Below, in pieces: positions 50,492 to 63,111 of a stretch of 64,000 nt of DNA. The translations under genes were made by a program, and so were the position numbers. Positions within the stretch are counted from its first letter, which is position 1; every line of letters starts with the position of its first letter. The stretch lies in the NCBI GenBank assembly GCA_949825045.1, contig OX463835.1, forward strand, positions 24,817,201-24,881,200, written 5' to 3'. This DNA is from Argyresthia goedartella. Taxonomy: Eukaryota; Arthropoda; Insecta; Lepidoptera; Argyresthiidae. The notes under the pieces are model-generated. The model worked only from the letters and a program-made list of their open reading frames with translations, was not told the origin of the DNA and did not search any database.

Positions 50492-53422
50492 ATGGATACC
50501 TACAACTTTAGTAATAGTTTCTTCTCATCTTGTGATAACGATATTTCTGTTAGCGCGGGAAGTGTTGGGTCAACAGCGGATGATTCGCTGTCATATAACT
50601 TGAAACGGGTGTTTTCAAACCTTGGTGCAAACTTCAACGTTGTTCATATTAATGCTCAAAGCATTCATACCAGCTATGCTGACCTTCTTGTAGTTTTTAG
50701 TGATCTGAACATACATGACATTCTTGTTTCGGAATCTTTTCTCAAGCCATCTCTTTCTTCTGCCATGTATGCTCTGCCAGGGTTCAGTCTCTACCGGAAC
50801 GACAGGATAGGCAAGGCTGATGGCGGTGTTGCTATCTACCTACGTTCTGACATCCCATGCAAAGTCATCAGCCAGTCGCCAAGCCTGTACTCTGGTTCTG
50901 CTGAACACCTGTTCCTGGAGATATTCTTGCGTCACAACAAAGTCCTCCTGGGTGTCTATTATAGCCCCTCTCTTCGAATCGACTATTTTAACTCTTTTGA
51001 AACCCTTCTCAGTGACTTGACTCCTCTTTATAGCGACACCCTAATTCTCGGCGACTTCAACACTTGCCTTATCAAGAATAACGGTCGCTCAGCGAAGCTG
51101 CATTCTCTTGTAAGTTCATTTAACATGCATATCCTTCCTCTAGAGGCCACTCACTTTCAACCACACTGCACCCCCTCTCTCCTAGATCTAATGATTACTT
51201 CTGACATGTCTAAGGTTGCTGCGCATGGCCAACTTAACGCCCCTTTCTCCTATCACAATCTTATTTACCTCTCTTATAAGATAAAGCCTCCCAAGCGTGC
51301 AGCTAAATTCCTTGACATTCGTAGCTTCAAGGGCATGGATATAACCTCCCTTAATTCAGACGCCTCCTCTGTCGACTGGTCGCCTGTCTACGGTAGTGAG
51401 ACCATTTGATGACAAAGTACGGAACTTCAACTCTATTGTCCTGAGCTTGTTTGATAAGCATGCTCCGGTCAAGAGGGTTAAAGTGAAGCATCTTCCTGCA
51501 CCGTGGCTTACTGACACCATTAAGGGTCTGATGGCTAAGAGAAACCGTGCCAAGTCTAGATATAAGAGGGATCCGACCGATGAGAATCTTTTAATTTTCA
51601 AACGCCTCCGTAATCGTTGCACTCGCCTGTGTCGTGATTCTAAACGCCGTCATATCTACGAATGTATCGAGAGCTATACTCCAGCACAGGTCTGGAAGTT
51701 CCTGAAGACCCTTGGTGTTGGTAAGTCACAGGAATTGGCAGCCGGAAATGTCGATCTCCGGGGTCTCAATAGTTTCTTTGCAACTCCCCCTGTCGCGATG
51801 GACTCCCTCGTCAAGGATGCAACCCTTCGTAACCTACGGTCCAAGGCAACATCCCTCACCTCAGCATTTAATTTCATCCCTGTCGGAATCGGCGCAGTAT
51901 GGAGGGCAATACTAGCAATCTCGTCGAAGGCCATAGGTGAGGACAAGATATGTTCGCAGATGATAACAACTATCATTGATGTACTGTTACCTCTCATCAC
52001 CCACATAATTAATGTGTCGCTTGACCAATGTTGCTACCCCAGCCAGTGGAAATTGGCACTTGTGATTCCCCTCCCCAAAACGTCTAATCCCGCCTTCTTT
52101 AAAGATTTCCGTCCCATTTCTATTCTGCCTATCCTCTCCAAAGTCCTGGAATCAATTGTCCACTCCCAACTCTCCTCCTACCTTTCCTCAAAAATGTTAC
52201 TGAATCCCCACCAATCAGGTTTCAGGCCGGGTCACAGAACTACCACAGCACTGCTCAAAGTCACTGACGACATTCATTTAGCTATGGATCAAAAGCAGCT
52301 TACGGTCCTTACACTGCTTGATTTCAGTAGCGCCTTCAACTGCGTCGATTTCGATATACTAGTCGTAATTTTAAAGTCACTTAATGTCTCCTCGCACTCT
52401 GCTCGCTAGTTTGACTCCTACCTGAGAGACCGCCAGCAACGCATTAAGTCTGAGGAGATCTCAACGGACTGGTGTGATCTCTCCGCAGGTGTTCCGCAGG
52501 GAGGCATCCTTTCTCCTCTCCTCTTCTCGGTATTCATTAACTCCATCTCTGACGTTCTTACCTCTTCTTATCATCTGTACGCAGATGACCTTCAAATATA
52601 TCGGCACTTCTCTCCGTGTGATGTGAATCTGACAGTAGAGGCGTTGAATGCTGATCTCGATAACATCAGGAAATGGGCTACCTCTTATGGTCTGCTTGTC
52701 AACCCGGGCAAATCGCAGGCCATGATTTTGGGTACTCGTCACTCTCATAACCTAGTTCAGAAAATGCCCGTCGACCCTATAGTGTATGATGGTAACATAA
52801 TTTCATACAGCGAGAAGGCCAAGAATCTTGGGGTTGTATTCGATAAATTGTTGTCCTGGTCGCCCCATGTTTGTGAGGTCAGCAGACGAGTCTTTGCGTC
52901 ATTTCACTCCCTACGGAGATTGCAGCACTTCCTGCCACAGCAGACTAAAATCACCCTTGCCCAGTCCCTCCTACTACCTTTAATCGACTATGCAGATGTT
53001 TGCTGGATCGGTGCGAACGAAGAACAACTGAACAAACTCGAACGACTTCAAAACCTCGGGATTCGGTTTGTCTTCGGCTGCGCAAGTATGACCATGTCTC
53101 ACAGTATCGCAAGGAGTTGGGGTGGCTTCCGATCCGCCTTCGTCGTGATATGCACGTTCTCTCCTATCTGTTCAACATTTTGCGAAATCCCCGCTACCCC
53201 TCATATCTTCGAGAACATTTCGAGTTTATTTCCTCCAGGCATAGCAACCGGAGATCCCACACGATGTCTCTTCTCTCTACTCCTCGGCATAACACTGCCG
53301 CTTACAAACACTCGTTTAGGTTAACGGCGATCCGACTGTGGAATGCACTTCCCTGCGCTATTAGAGATAGTCCCTCAATTTTCACTTTTAAGACAAGATT
53401 GAAAGAGCATTTCCTTTCGTGA
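50492..53422 (+). pseudogene. J1 copy A ORF2, three lesions
   Basis: It aligns along its length with the intact ORF2 of copy B. The endonuclease half (50492-51400) keeps SESFLKPSLSS, GDFNTC and SPSLLDLMI. A frameshift lies near 51405. The next frame runs to a TAG at 52407, where copy B has a Trp codon, and continues in frame with GVPQGGILSPLLFS and YADD. A single-base deletion near 53080 moves the C-terminal part to another frame (FIS...FRLTAIRLWNALPCAIRDSP). It is dead but recent-looking. Confidence 0.93.
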
Positions 53423-53810
53423 TAGGTACTTTTATATATGTATATATAAGTAGTATATGTTTGATATATATAAAAATTTTTGCTTTTGTATTTTATTTAG
53501 TATATATCATTTATTAAATTATTATGTTTTAGTTGTAAACAATTAGATGTGTACAGTTTTATTGCGCACTAGGACTCTCCTGTTGCACAATTTTTCCTGT
53601 CCTACCTAGGTTTGCTGGTAGAAATCTCTCTTTAGAGATAAGCTCGCCTTTGCTCATAAAATGTATTGTTACCTTACTATTAAGATTTCTGTGCAATAAA
53701 GAATATGAATATGAATATGAATATGAATATGAATATCAATATACCTGAGTCAAAATCCCTTCAGTAGAACTTGAGTGATTGGCGGACATACATTGCGGAC
53801 AGAGCCGGCG

Positions 53811-54530
53811 GGTGACTTAATCTTATTTTTAAGCTAGCTACAGATAGGTAGGGTAGACGCATCTCTCGCTGTAACCTTGTGTATGTCCTCAGTGAATAAA
53901 CCACTACTCAAGCAGACGGTCGTTTTCCTATATATCATTTGGCGACGAGGATGGGATGTGAATTGTAGTAGTTATCGTATTGAGTTAGATTCTGGCTTGG
54001 GTATCTCCGTCATGTCGCAAAAATATTATTGTGAAAATTTTTCAAAGGAGATTTTGCTAAAATGTGCAATTAAAATGTGTGTGTATAATGGTCATAAATT
54101 ATCACCAATTGGCTCTTTTTTTTTAATCTAAAGTACCAAGATGTAACAAAGCCAATACAATTTTATTTCATTGAAAATGGCGGGCCGCCTCTCTTGGGGC
54201 GGGATTTTATGTCAAAATTTGGTGTTGAATTTACATTAGTAGGAAACAATAAGCTAGTGTTAGAAGAATATGGAACGGAGATACAACAATTAATGAGTGA
54301 ATAAACCACTACTCAAGCAGACGGTCGTTTCCCTACATATCATTTGGCGGACGAGTTTGTTAAATACCCTTGCGTGCTAACAAAGGTGTAAAATGTCGTT
54401 TCTGGGAAATATTAACAATTTCGATCATAAAAAGAACGATTATTCGATTTTCAAAGGACAATTAACGTAGTTTGTAAAACTAAATAAAATTGTGGACGAT
54501 AATAAATGTGCTGTGTTAATCACTCAATTG
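53811..54530 (+). pseudogene. Ty3/gypsy mosaic (right arm)
   Basis: In plus orientation: an LTR end (GTGAATAAACCACTACTCAA...), the binding-site form TTTGGCGACGAGGATGGG at about 53938, a protease piece with ELDSGLGISVMSQKYY, and LLGRDFM. The same LTR end and TTTGGCGGACGAG recur at 54297-54356. Gag begins at ATG 54393 and breaks near 54530 where the antisense J3 reverse transcriptase begins. The protease C-terminal part is one frame off, a frameshift near 54125. Confidence 0.82.
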
Positions 54531-55494
54531 TCTCCCTCCTTGCCCGTGGTCCCAATGCCGCATAAAGGGATTGTCTACCCTATCTGCTATTATCTCCAGG
54601 AGACCGTTGGCACTGCCACGAGTTCTGCATAAGATAGACGCCATTCTTTTACGCATAAATGCATGGAAGCCATCAACACGCGCCTCCACAAACATTCCTG
54701 ATGCACTACAAAATCGTGGCAGCCCCAAAAGTACCCTGAAGGCATTGTTATACTGGATACGCAGGGCATTGTACGATTTCTGCGTATATCGAACCCACAG
54801 ACTGCAGGTGTAAAAAGTCTGGCAGAACGCCCTGAATAGAGTGGCTTTGACAACCTTAGTACACCGGGCAAATCTGCGAGCCAACATATTATATCTCACC
54901 GACAACGCCCTGCGTTCCCGTTCCATATCAAGGTCATCTGTGAGACTTTCTGTTACCCAATGCCCCAGGCATTTGAACTTAGATACTTGCACCAGAGGTT
55001 ACCCATCTATCATTAACGGGCGCGGCAAAGAGTAGGTTTTATTACCCGCTTTAAATATAAGAATTTCACTCTTTTTTGCGTTGTATCTAAGTCCATGTTC
55101 CCTAGCATACTCCTCACAGATTTTTAATAGTGCTTGAAGTCCACGTATTGATGGGCTCAGCAGCATCATGTCGTCGGCAAAACTAATATTATTAATAAAT
55201 TTGCCGTCAACAGAACAACCAACCTTTGAACCACTGAGCTCACCAATCAGTCGGTTCATGTAGATGTTGAAGAGCCTTGGCGAGCTTATACCCCCTTGCC
55301 TTACCCCGCACTCCAGCCCATATTCATCCGACATATACCCTGCCTATCTCACACTATTAACCTGATTCAGGTACCAATATCTAAATATCTTGGTCAGTTC
55401 TTATTTGAGGCATCCCCGTCTTGTTTTTTATTACTGGAACCACGATCGTCTTAATTAAATCTGCAGGCAAATAAGAGTGTCGGATACACAAAGT
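54516..55494 (-). pseudogene. Non-LTR family J3 reverse transcriptase (right arm)
   Basis: The antisense frames 55334-54999 and 54992-54516 carry MSDEYGLECGVRQGGISSPR, ISFADDMMLLSPS and the C-terminal domain. The same palm deletion as in the left arm lies at about 55390. The piece upstream of the maT continues at about 56806-56880. Confidence 0.85.
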
Positions 55495-55495
55495 A

Positions 55496-56804
55496 CATAG
55501 TCAGGTCATAAGTTCTGTCACATGTGCAATATGAAATAATTTAGACCTGTTTATTATTTATGTTAACATTTATATAGCAAAATGAACTTAATAAAACATA
55601 GATTCTTATGGTAATAAAGTTTATTCAAAATGACCCCCGCGATTTTGAATACAGGCCTTTATTCTGCGCGGCCAGTCGTCTATCGCAGCACGAACGAGGT
55701 CCATGTCAATATCGGCGGCAGCCTTAATTAAGGATGTCTTGAGTGACTCCAAATCAGGATGAGGCTTTGAGCAGGCCTTTTCCTCCAAGTGTTGCCATAT
55801 CTTGTAATCTAACGGACTCAAATCTGGACTGGAGGAGGGCCAGTCTTCGTGCCGGATGAAGTCGATTTCACGCGCCGCCAGCCAGTCTTGTGTGATTTTC
55901 GCTCTATGACCTGGCGCAGAATCTTGTTGGAATACCCAGTGCCTGTTATTAAACTTGGTATGAGAAACAGGTTCCACAAGGTTCTTGAGGACTGTATTTT
56001 GATACACAACTGCATTCGTTTTTACGCCTTTCTCACAAAAATGTACCTCAGTTAAGCCCCAATAAGAGACTCCCAACCAAACCATGAGCGAGGATGGAAA
56101 ATGACCTCGTTGGACACGCGGAATACGGTTGCTCGCTTCTTCACTGCTGTGTGCGTACACCTTATCATTTTGTTTGTTGTAGCTCTCTTCCACGGTGAAA
56201 ATTTTTTCATCCGAAAAAAGAATTTCCCGATGCTTTTTTCCCGCGTACCGCTTCAACAAAGCGCGGCATCTCTTCAGTCTCAGGTCCATTAAACCAGCGT
56301 CCAAACGATGTCCTGTTTTTCTTCGATATGCCCTAAGCCCTAAGTCTTCACTTAACACCCTTTTCACCGTGGTCCTGCTTAACCCCATCTGAAGGGCCAA
56401 CAGTTTCTGCTTACGTATGGGATTTCTTTGAATTCGCGCCTTCACAGCTTTTATCACTGCTGGAGTCCTAACAGAGCGAGGGCGACCACTTCTTGACCTG
56501 TCATCTACACTAGAGTCTTCATTGTATCGTTTTATGGTACGATAAACGAATCTTTTGGTTATATTCAAATTTTTCAGTTAGTCGAAAATCTGAATTGGCG
56601 CGTAACCGCAACGATGCAACGCAATAACTGCGACACGGTCTTCTTTAAGTGTCCACTCCATATTTAAAAATGAGGAAAATTCTAAAAAGTACACATTTTT
56701 AATTTCATGAAAAATTCGAAATTCGAATTCAATAAACGTTTTTGTGGCCAGCGTTCTAAATTCAAAAGTTTTTATTGTGTGACAGAATTTATGACCTGAC
56801 TGTG
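55496..56804 (-). mobile_element. maT (DD37D) mariner, right copy, 1,309 bp
   Basis: The 27-bp inverted repeats at 55496-55522 and 56778-56804 are flanked by TA. The length is complete and nothing is inserted. It is the inverted counterpart of 39262-41420. Confidence 0.93.
55621..56661 (-). pseudogene. maT transposase with one nonsense codon
   Basis: From ATG 56661 (MEWTLKEDRVAVIALHRCGY) the frame meets a TAA about 27 codons in, at 56578-56580, inside the N-terminal helix-turn-helix. It then stays open for 315 codons (56568-55621). The HTH/basic region has RSRSGRPRSVRTP and SRTTVKRVL. The catalytic triad lies in FSDEKIF, FQQDSAPGHRA and SPDLSPLDYKIW, with 37 residues between the second and third Asp. 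The left copy shares this TAA, so the lesion predates the duplication. Confidence 0.92.
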
Positions 56805-57274
56805 TAAAGAACATCGTAAGTACTCTAGGTAGGTGAACACATATAAGCATATACACATTTTCTTTGTTTTTGTACTTCATGACACCTGTCAAAATAATGA
56901 CACCTGTCAAAAATTATGAAACCTGTGAAAAATCATGACACCTGTCAAAATTAGCGACAGATGTCAAACAAAATTTTAATTTTCTCATTCTCTTTACTTC
57001 TACCAGTTGCTTTTTAGACGAGATGATACTAACTCCTTAATTTCTCTTTAGATCCATTTTTGTAAATCTGGATCTAAAGAAAAAGTCAAATCTCGATGGA
57101 TCCATTATGGATCTAGCCACTGGATCTATAGGGAACAAACGCATAAGACATATTCATATATATTTATTTCTTCTGATTAATGTAAGGATTAATGAAAATG
57201 ACGTCACTACGAATTCCTGCTACAGCTTAGCGTTCTCTCTAACGCCATTACGTGAAACTCTAAGATACTAATAT

Positions 57275-57537
57275 TGTTGCAGATTATAGATTTTGGGTGC
57301 AATGGGAGATGAAAAATAAACCAGGCGCTCAATTACTCCGTGTATATTATTCACTAATATAGGAAGACTTTTAAATTGAGTAACAGACAATCACTATAGA
57401 AAATTATTATAAGATTTGCATGGCACCTGGGCCGGAAGATACAACAAAGCGGAAGTACAGATTAAAACAATCAAAATGTGTCACAGATACATCTGTCACA
57501 GATTAATATAAATTCCTTGAGAAGACAATTGTCAACA
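57275..57537 (-). repeat. Ty1/copia LTR (right arm)
   Basis: The 263-bp inverted counterpart of 38529-38791, with CAACA/TGTTG ends and the polypurine complement CTTCCCCTT following at 57538-57546. Confidence 0.85.
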
Positions 57538-57965
57538 CTTCCCCTTAAACTTTATATTGCAAATTGTAAACATAAAAACAATCACAACATTCCAAAGTAA
57601 CTCTACATTTATGACGCATAATCAAAATAAATTACAACATTTCAGAGTGATGCCAAACAAAACACTCTAGGTAGTAACTTTTTATCTTTACAAAAACATG
57701 TAACTCTACATCCATTACATTCATAGAACTCTGAATATATATATCTAGGCTCTATCTGAATAACATTAAAAGACTATATCTCAGACAATTATACATGCCA
57801 TATTAAAAATTAACATAGGTATTCTTAGATAAACAAAACATTATAACATTCAAGATATCAAACAGTTTTGCATTCGAAAAACATGTCATGCATGCCTACT
57901 GAAACCCTTACAAATTCAGACAAAACAATTTAATTTCACATGCTGATTCATGCCTATTGTAACAA

Positions 57966-60791
57966 GAGCTATTCGAGCTGCCATGCTGTCATCCCTTCTC
58001 GACATTCTATTCCGCTTTCGAGAAGGCAAAGTGGCCTTAAATGGGGACATCAAAGAGATGTTCCCTCAAATCAAAATTTCTCCCAGGGATCGGGACGCCC
58101 AACGCTTTCTCTGGCGCGAAAAGAATGGCAATGTAAGGGAGTACCGCATGTCTTCAATGATTTTTGGTGCAGTTTCGAGCCCATTTGTCGCGCTCTACAT
58201 GAAAAACAAAAATGCGAAAATGCTGGCTAACGAGTACCCCGCTGCCTGTGAGGCAATTATTGACGACCACTACATGGACGACTACCTCGGAAGCTACTCC
58301 AGCGTTGCCGAAGCGGCACAACTAGCCGCCGACGTAGTCACGGTCCACAAGACAGGTGGTTTTGAAATGCGCGCGTGGTCGTCAAACCATCCAGAGGCTC
58401 TATCCCTCATCCCCAAGGAACTTCGAAGCGACGCAACCTCCGACGTCTACCTGCCACCCAGTAATGAGGTTGGCGTTTTGGGTGTTAAATGGAACCCATG
58501 TCAAGATTTGTTAGGCTTTCGTACTATACCCCAGATACCGACTGACACTTTAACCAAACGCAGCCTATTATCAAACTTCATGAAAGTCTATGACCCTCTC
58601 GGGTTGCTAATGCCAGTCGTCATCTGGGGCCGCATTTTGATTCAAATATTGTGGCGCGCAGGTGTGAGTTGGGATGCGCAGCTTCCTGAGGTCTACGTGA
58701 GCGAATGTAAAGACTGGTTTACGCAGTTACAAGCTGCAGCCAATGTAAAAATTCCTCGCTGGTACTTGAATAGGTCAGACGTTTCGGACGTCCAGCTGCA
58801 CGTAGTAGCTGACGGCGGCGAGCAGGCCTACGCTTGTGTTGCATATTGGCGTTTCAGCTACAGCGACGGCACTGTATCCACGACTCTCATCGGTAGCAAG
58901 GCACGCGTCTCGCCTCTCAAACCGATCTCGATTCCTCGTTTGGAATTACAAGCTGCGCTTATTGCCTCCCGTTTTGCACAAACAATATTGCAAGCTCATC
59001 GCCTTCAGCCCTCCGAAACCATCTTTTGGACGGATTCCACTACTGTCCTCAAGTGGATTCGGAGCGACGCTCGCGCGTTTAAACCGTTCGTTGCGCACAG
59101 GCTAGGAGAGATATTGGAAGCCACCAATCCGTCGAATTGGAGGTGGATCCCAACCTTTCTCAACGTCGCCGACGACGCAACTAAACCAAAGAAAATTAAC
59201 TTTACCGCATTTCATCGGTGGTTTACCGGTCCGCAGTTTCTTCTGGAACCACCACGCACTTGGCCTACCGAGTGCGTTGCTGACGTGGAAGAGAGTCCAC
59301 CAGACCCCGAGTTAAAATCTGACCTGGTGGTTCTGCTCCTCGACACCTTGCTATCGAGTTCATCGGTACCTAACCCGACGCGTTTTAGCTCTTGGCTGCG
59401 TCTACTTCGCGCCACTGCCCGCGTTCTCCAGGGCGCACGACTATTCCGGCTTAAACTGTCTCGGCCTATAGTTCCAAATTCTAAATTGTACCTAAACAGC
59501 ACCACATCTCCCTACCAACTTCACGCTGTAGACATTATAGAAGCCGAGAAGATGGTGGTGCTACAAGCTCAGGCGGACAGTTTCCCGGAGGAACTAACAG
59601 CTTTAAGTTCTTCAAAGCCAGTGCCCAGGAGCAGTAGGATCGCAAAACTCGCATCGATTCTCGACCAAGATGGCTTATTGAGACTGGACTCACGCATAAG
59701 TTCTGCTCCAGGAGTAGGCGAGTCCGTGAAGTCTCCGATTATCCTTGACGGTCGCAACCATGCTGTACGACTACTCATCCTCTACGAGCACACCAGAGCG
59801 TCGCATCACTTCAACGAACTAGTGCTAAACGAACTCCAACAAAGTACTGGATGCTTAGAGCACGTAACAGTATTCGCAGTGTAGCCTACGCCTGTATACA
59901 CTGCCGAAGGTGGAAAAATCAACCTGCTCAACCTCAGACCGGCAACATACGGCCCGAAAGACTCGACCACCACAAAAGGCCCTTTACTCACGTAGGTCTG
60001 GACTATTTCGGTCCCATAATGGTAACGATATACCGCCGCCAACAGAAGAGGTACGTTGCATTATACACATGCTTAGTGACAAGAGCGCTTCACCTTGAAA
60101 TAGTCACTTCACTGTCATCCGATGCTGCCATAATGAGCCTGAGGCGTTTCATCGCTCGCCGAGGATCACCTACGACCATTTTCTCCGACAACGGCACAAT
60201 TTGGCGCTTCATCCCACCTGCATCTCCATTTATGGGCGGCGCATGGGAAAGGCTCGTGCGGACAGTAAAGACAGCATAAATCAGCCTCTGAAAGAAGACG
60301 TCCTGGCAACGCTACTGCTTGAAGCAGAAGCCATAGTCAACTCACGGCCATTAAGCTACGTATCATCTTCTACAGATTCACCTGAGGCCATAACTCCCTT
60401 TCATTTCATGCTGGGCACATCTTCAGTAGTTCCATGGACGTCAACACTGACTGACGCAGACCTAGTCCGAAGATGCGACTGGCGAAGAACACTACGGCTC
60501 GCCGATCAGTCTTGGGCACGATGGCTACGCGAGTACCTGCCGACGCTTCGACCGAGAGGAGCCACCACCAACAACGCGTCTAATCTCAGCGAGGGTGATG
60601 TGGTGCTGATCGCTGACCCTAGCCTCCCTCGCGGCCTATGGCCCCTAGGAAGGATAGCGAAGGTGTACTTAGGGCCTGACGGAGCGGTCCGTGTAGCGGA
60701 CGTCCGTACTAGGGGCGGTCTGCTGCGCCGACCGGCCCGTAAACTTGTTTTAATGGAATCCGCACCCCAGTCAGTCACCACTAGTAGTTAG
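57966..60791 (+). pseudogene. Second BEL/Pao element: RT, RNase H, integrase, 5'-truncated
   Basis: The frame 57950-59884 starts in 16 bp of copia and then encodes BEL/Pao pol from just before RT motif A. GDIKEMF carries Asp33 and YMDD is at 108-111. RNase H (VADGGEQAYACVAYW, IPRLELQAA, WTDSTTVLKW, NVADDATK) and the integrase zinc module follow. A one-base shift near 59843 moves the frame to 59851-60279 (YACIHCRRW, GLDYFGPIMV, FSDNGT). About 35 residues between the second Asp and Glu are missing before WRFIPPASPFMGGAWERL. A second shift near 60275 leads to the C-terminal domain (GDVVLIADPSLPRGLWPLGR). It is a different lineage from the 7.9-16.3 kb element and shows no envelope. Confidence 0.9.
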
Positions 60792-60811
60792 TGTTCCACT
60801 GGGGATCCGGT

Positions 60812-61008
60812 ATGTTGGCGACTGGCTGTGCTGCCACCTTTTTATACAGAAATGTAACCTTTTCGTTTGTATTCTGTTTTTGATATATCTTGCTTGACGT
60901 GTTGGTGGTCGTGCTGCTTTGCCACGTCATTGTTATTAGCTGGTTATATGAACTAATATTTTAATAAATACCAGTCTAAAAGTGCTAACCTTGTTTCCAT
61001 CATCTCAC
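60812..61008 (+). repeat. Candidate LTR of the second BEL/Pao element
   Basis: TGTTGGCGACTGG begins 20 bp after the pol stop and the segment ends CATCTCACA, giving TG...CA ends over 197 bp, with AATAAA at about 60963. No second copy exists to confirm it. Confidence 0.4.
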
Positions 61009-61162
61009 ACATCCATTTATACAGTCCACTCTTATCCATTCGTTATCGAAGTGGAAAAATCAGACATGGCGTAAGCGGAAGCCTTGTTTGTTCTAAGGAA
61101 ATGAACGCTTATACCGCCATCTTTTCTAAATAAGCGCGCCACCACTATACTGCCTTTACTAG

Positions 61163-63050
61163 AAATAAAATCCAAAATTCCAAATGTCTATTACTGTATA
61201 TATTTACCTATACTTAGCAATCATAATTCTTTGCCACTTCTCTACATTGGACCACTGTGGGAGAAGAAGGGCGTAGAAACTCCCACAGATTGATTTCTAG
61301 ATCCCTTTTAAAAATTGCTTATGCTTAACTAATACAATATATATATTAGTATATGTCATCATCATAATTAATAAGCAGGAATAAATAATAACAAAATTAT
61401 TAACAGCAAGGTCTGTGTTAAGCCAGATTAATCCCATACAGTCCCATCATTTAAGTAATCTTGAACATTGTAATATCCCTTTTTCGACAAAGTCGCTTTA
61501 ACATGGTTTTTAAATTGCTCAAATGGCAATTTCAAGAACTCCAGAGGTATCTTGTTGTAGTAGAGAATGCATTGACCCTTGAAAGAATTACTAACCTTCG
61601 CGAGTCTAAACCAGGGCGCAAGTAGTCTGTGATTATTTCTTAGGTTCATTACAGCTATCGCTAAGTTTGGGAGTTTTTTTAAGGTTCTTGCGTACATACA
61701 CTATACATATACTATACATATTTTCAAAAATAAATTGACTTGCTACAGTTAGTATGTCAATTTCTTTAAAAAGCTCTCTTAAGGAGTCTGTGGGTTTTAA
61801 ATTAAAAATTGCTCGAATAGCTCTTTTCTGTAAAATAAAAATAGTATGAATATCCACTGCTTTCTCCCACAACAAGATACCATAGGAGACTATGAAAGTA
61901 ACTAAAATATACTAGCCTAGATGTAGCCACATCCGTGTTTTGTCTGAAGTTCCTAACAGCGTAAGCCGCAGAACTTAATTTACCAGCCAATTTTTCTATG
62001 TGGGGTCCCCACTGCAATTTGCTATCAATGGTTATTCCAAGAAACTTCGTGTCATTTACTAATTCTAACGTATTGCTGTCCAACACTAAACTGGTCCCAA
62101 CTTGCCTGACATTTGGAAGTGAGAATTTGATACATTTGGTTTTACCAGCATTTAACAATAAATTGTTAACTGTGAACCAATTCAAGGTTAAAGATAATAC
62201 TCCATTGACATCATCAAAATCTTCTTTTTGTCTTTCAATTTTGAAGACCAGTGAAGTATCATCAGCAAACAACACTATGTTAGTCAATTTCTCCACCATA
62301 ACAGGCAGATCATTATTATATACCAGGAATAAGAAAGGTCCTAATATGGAACCTTGTGGCACGCCAATTTTTACTCCCGATCCATCAGAATAAACGCCGT
62401 TGACTTCTGCCTTTTGAATTATATTGCTTCGGTATGATCTTAGTAGATACAACGCTTTATTTCTGACTCCGTAATTATTTAATTTCATTAAGAGCGTATC
62501 ATGATCAACACAATCAAATGCCTTCGACAGATCGCAAAAAACACTGATAGCATCCTGTGCGGCCTCCCATGCAGAGAATATTTGCATCCGCAGTCAATTT
62601 ACCCCTAGTGAAACCGTATTGCTTGGCGTGGAGTTATTTTGTACGGTTGAAGTGTGAGAGCATTTAATTGATTATAATCTTTTATTTTTTTTTTACTTAG
62701 TGTTGGAAGAACAGATATTAGTCTGAAATTTGAAGGATCACCCTTGTCTCCCGACTTGGACGGAGGTATAAGTTTACAGTGTTTCATGAGGTCTGGGAAA
62801 ACTCCATCATCAACACATTTATTAAATATATAAGCTGGGTGTGGGGCAATAACAAGTATTATTGAATAAAATTTAAAATCTACATTACTGATGCTAGTGC
62901 TGTTTTTTAACAAAGTCTCTGCTTCATATGGAGATGAATTTAGACGGTCTGTTGTGAGTAAGGGTACATTGGTGAAGAATGTTTCAAAAGCTCGAGCTAC
63001 CACAGCGTTGGATTTAACAAAATCATCACCTATCTTTAACACGTTGACGG
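61163..63050 (-). pseudogene. Non-LTR family J2, copy 3
   Basis: The antisense blocks in order are 63042-62605 (LLTTDRLNSSPYEAETLL, GDKGDPSNFRLISVLPTLS), 62587-61802 and 61875-61428. The second has FCDLSKAFDCVDHDTLL, GVPQGSILGPFLFLVYNNDL, FADDTSLVFK and NDTKFLGITIDSKLQWGPH. Frameshifts lie near 62600, 61860 and 61690. The endonuclease is missing. It retains the GVPQG and FADD boxes and is the best reference for the two shorter copies. Confidence 0.88.
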
Positions 63051-63111
63051 GCAGTACTGCCTCCTCAGTTTATTGCACCATGACAGTACTTTTTCCCATA
63101 CATTGCCTATA

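Larger units (their letters stand above)
43961..53750 (+). mobile_element. Non-LTR retrotransposon J1 copy A, interrupted by copy B
   Basis: Copy A begins with a T run and GGAGGGTAG, has ORF1 at 44147-45014 and ORF2 at 50492-53422, and ends in a (GAATAT)n tail at about 53702-53745. Copy B of the same family sits in its inter-ORF region (45499-50356). No target duplication for copy A was recognised. Both ORFs carry lesions. Confidence 0.9.
53811..57965 (-). repeat. Right arm of the large inverted duplication
   Basis: The 4,155-bp arm is the reverse complement of 38101-43105 without the J1 insertion. It ends at 57965 inside copia noncoding sequence, abruptly joined to a BEL/Pao pol fragment. 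At 53811 it is followed on the spacer side by about 60 bp and then the end of J1 copy A. Confidence 0.92.

Noticed and set aside
43961..53750. A 12-kb host gene with large reverse transcriptase-like exons
   Set aside because: ORF order, tails and target duplication show two nested retrotransposons.
38101..57965. Assembly duplication of one haplotype
   Set aside because: The arms are inverted, differ at many positions, have a lineage-specific insertion with target duplication, and join different outer sequences. Not fully excluded without reads.
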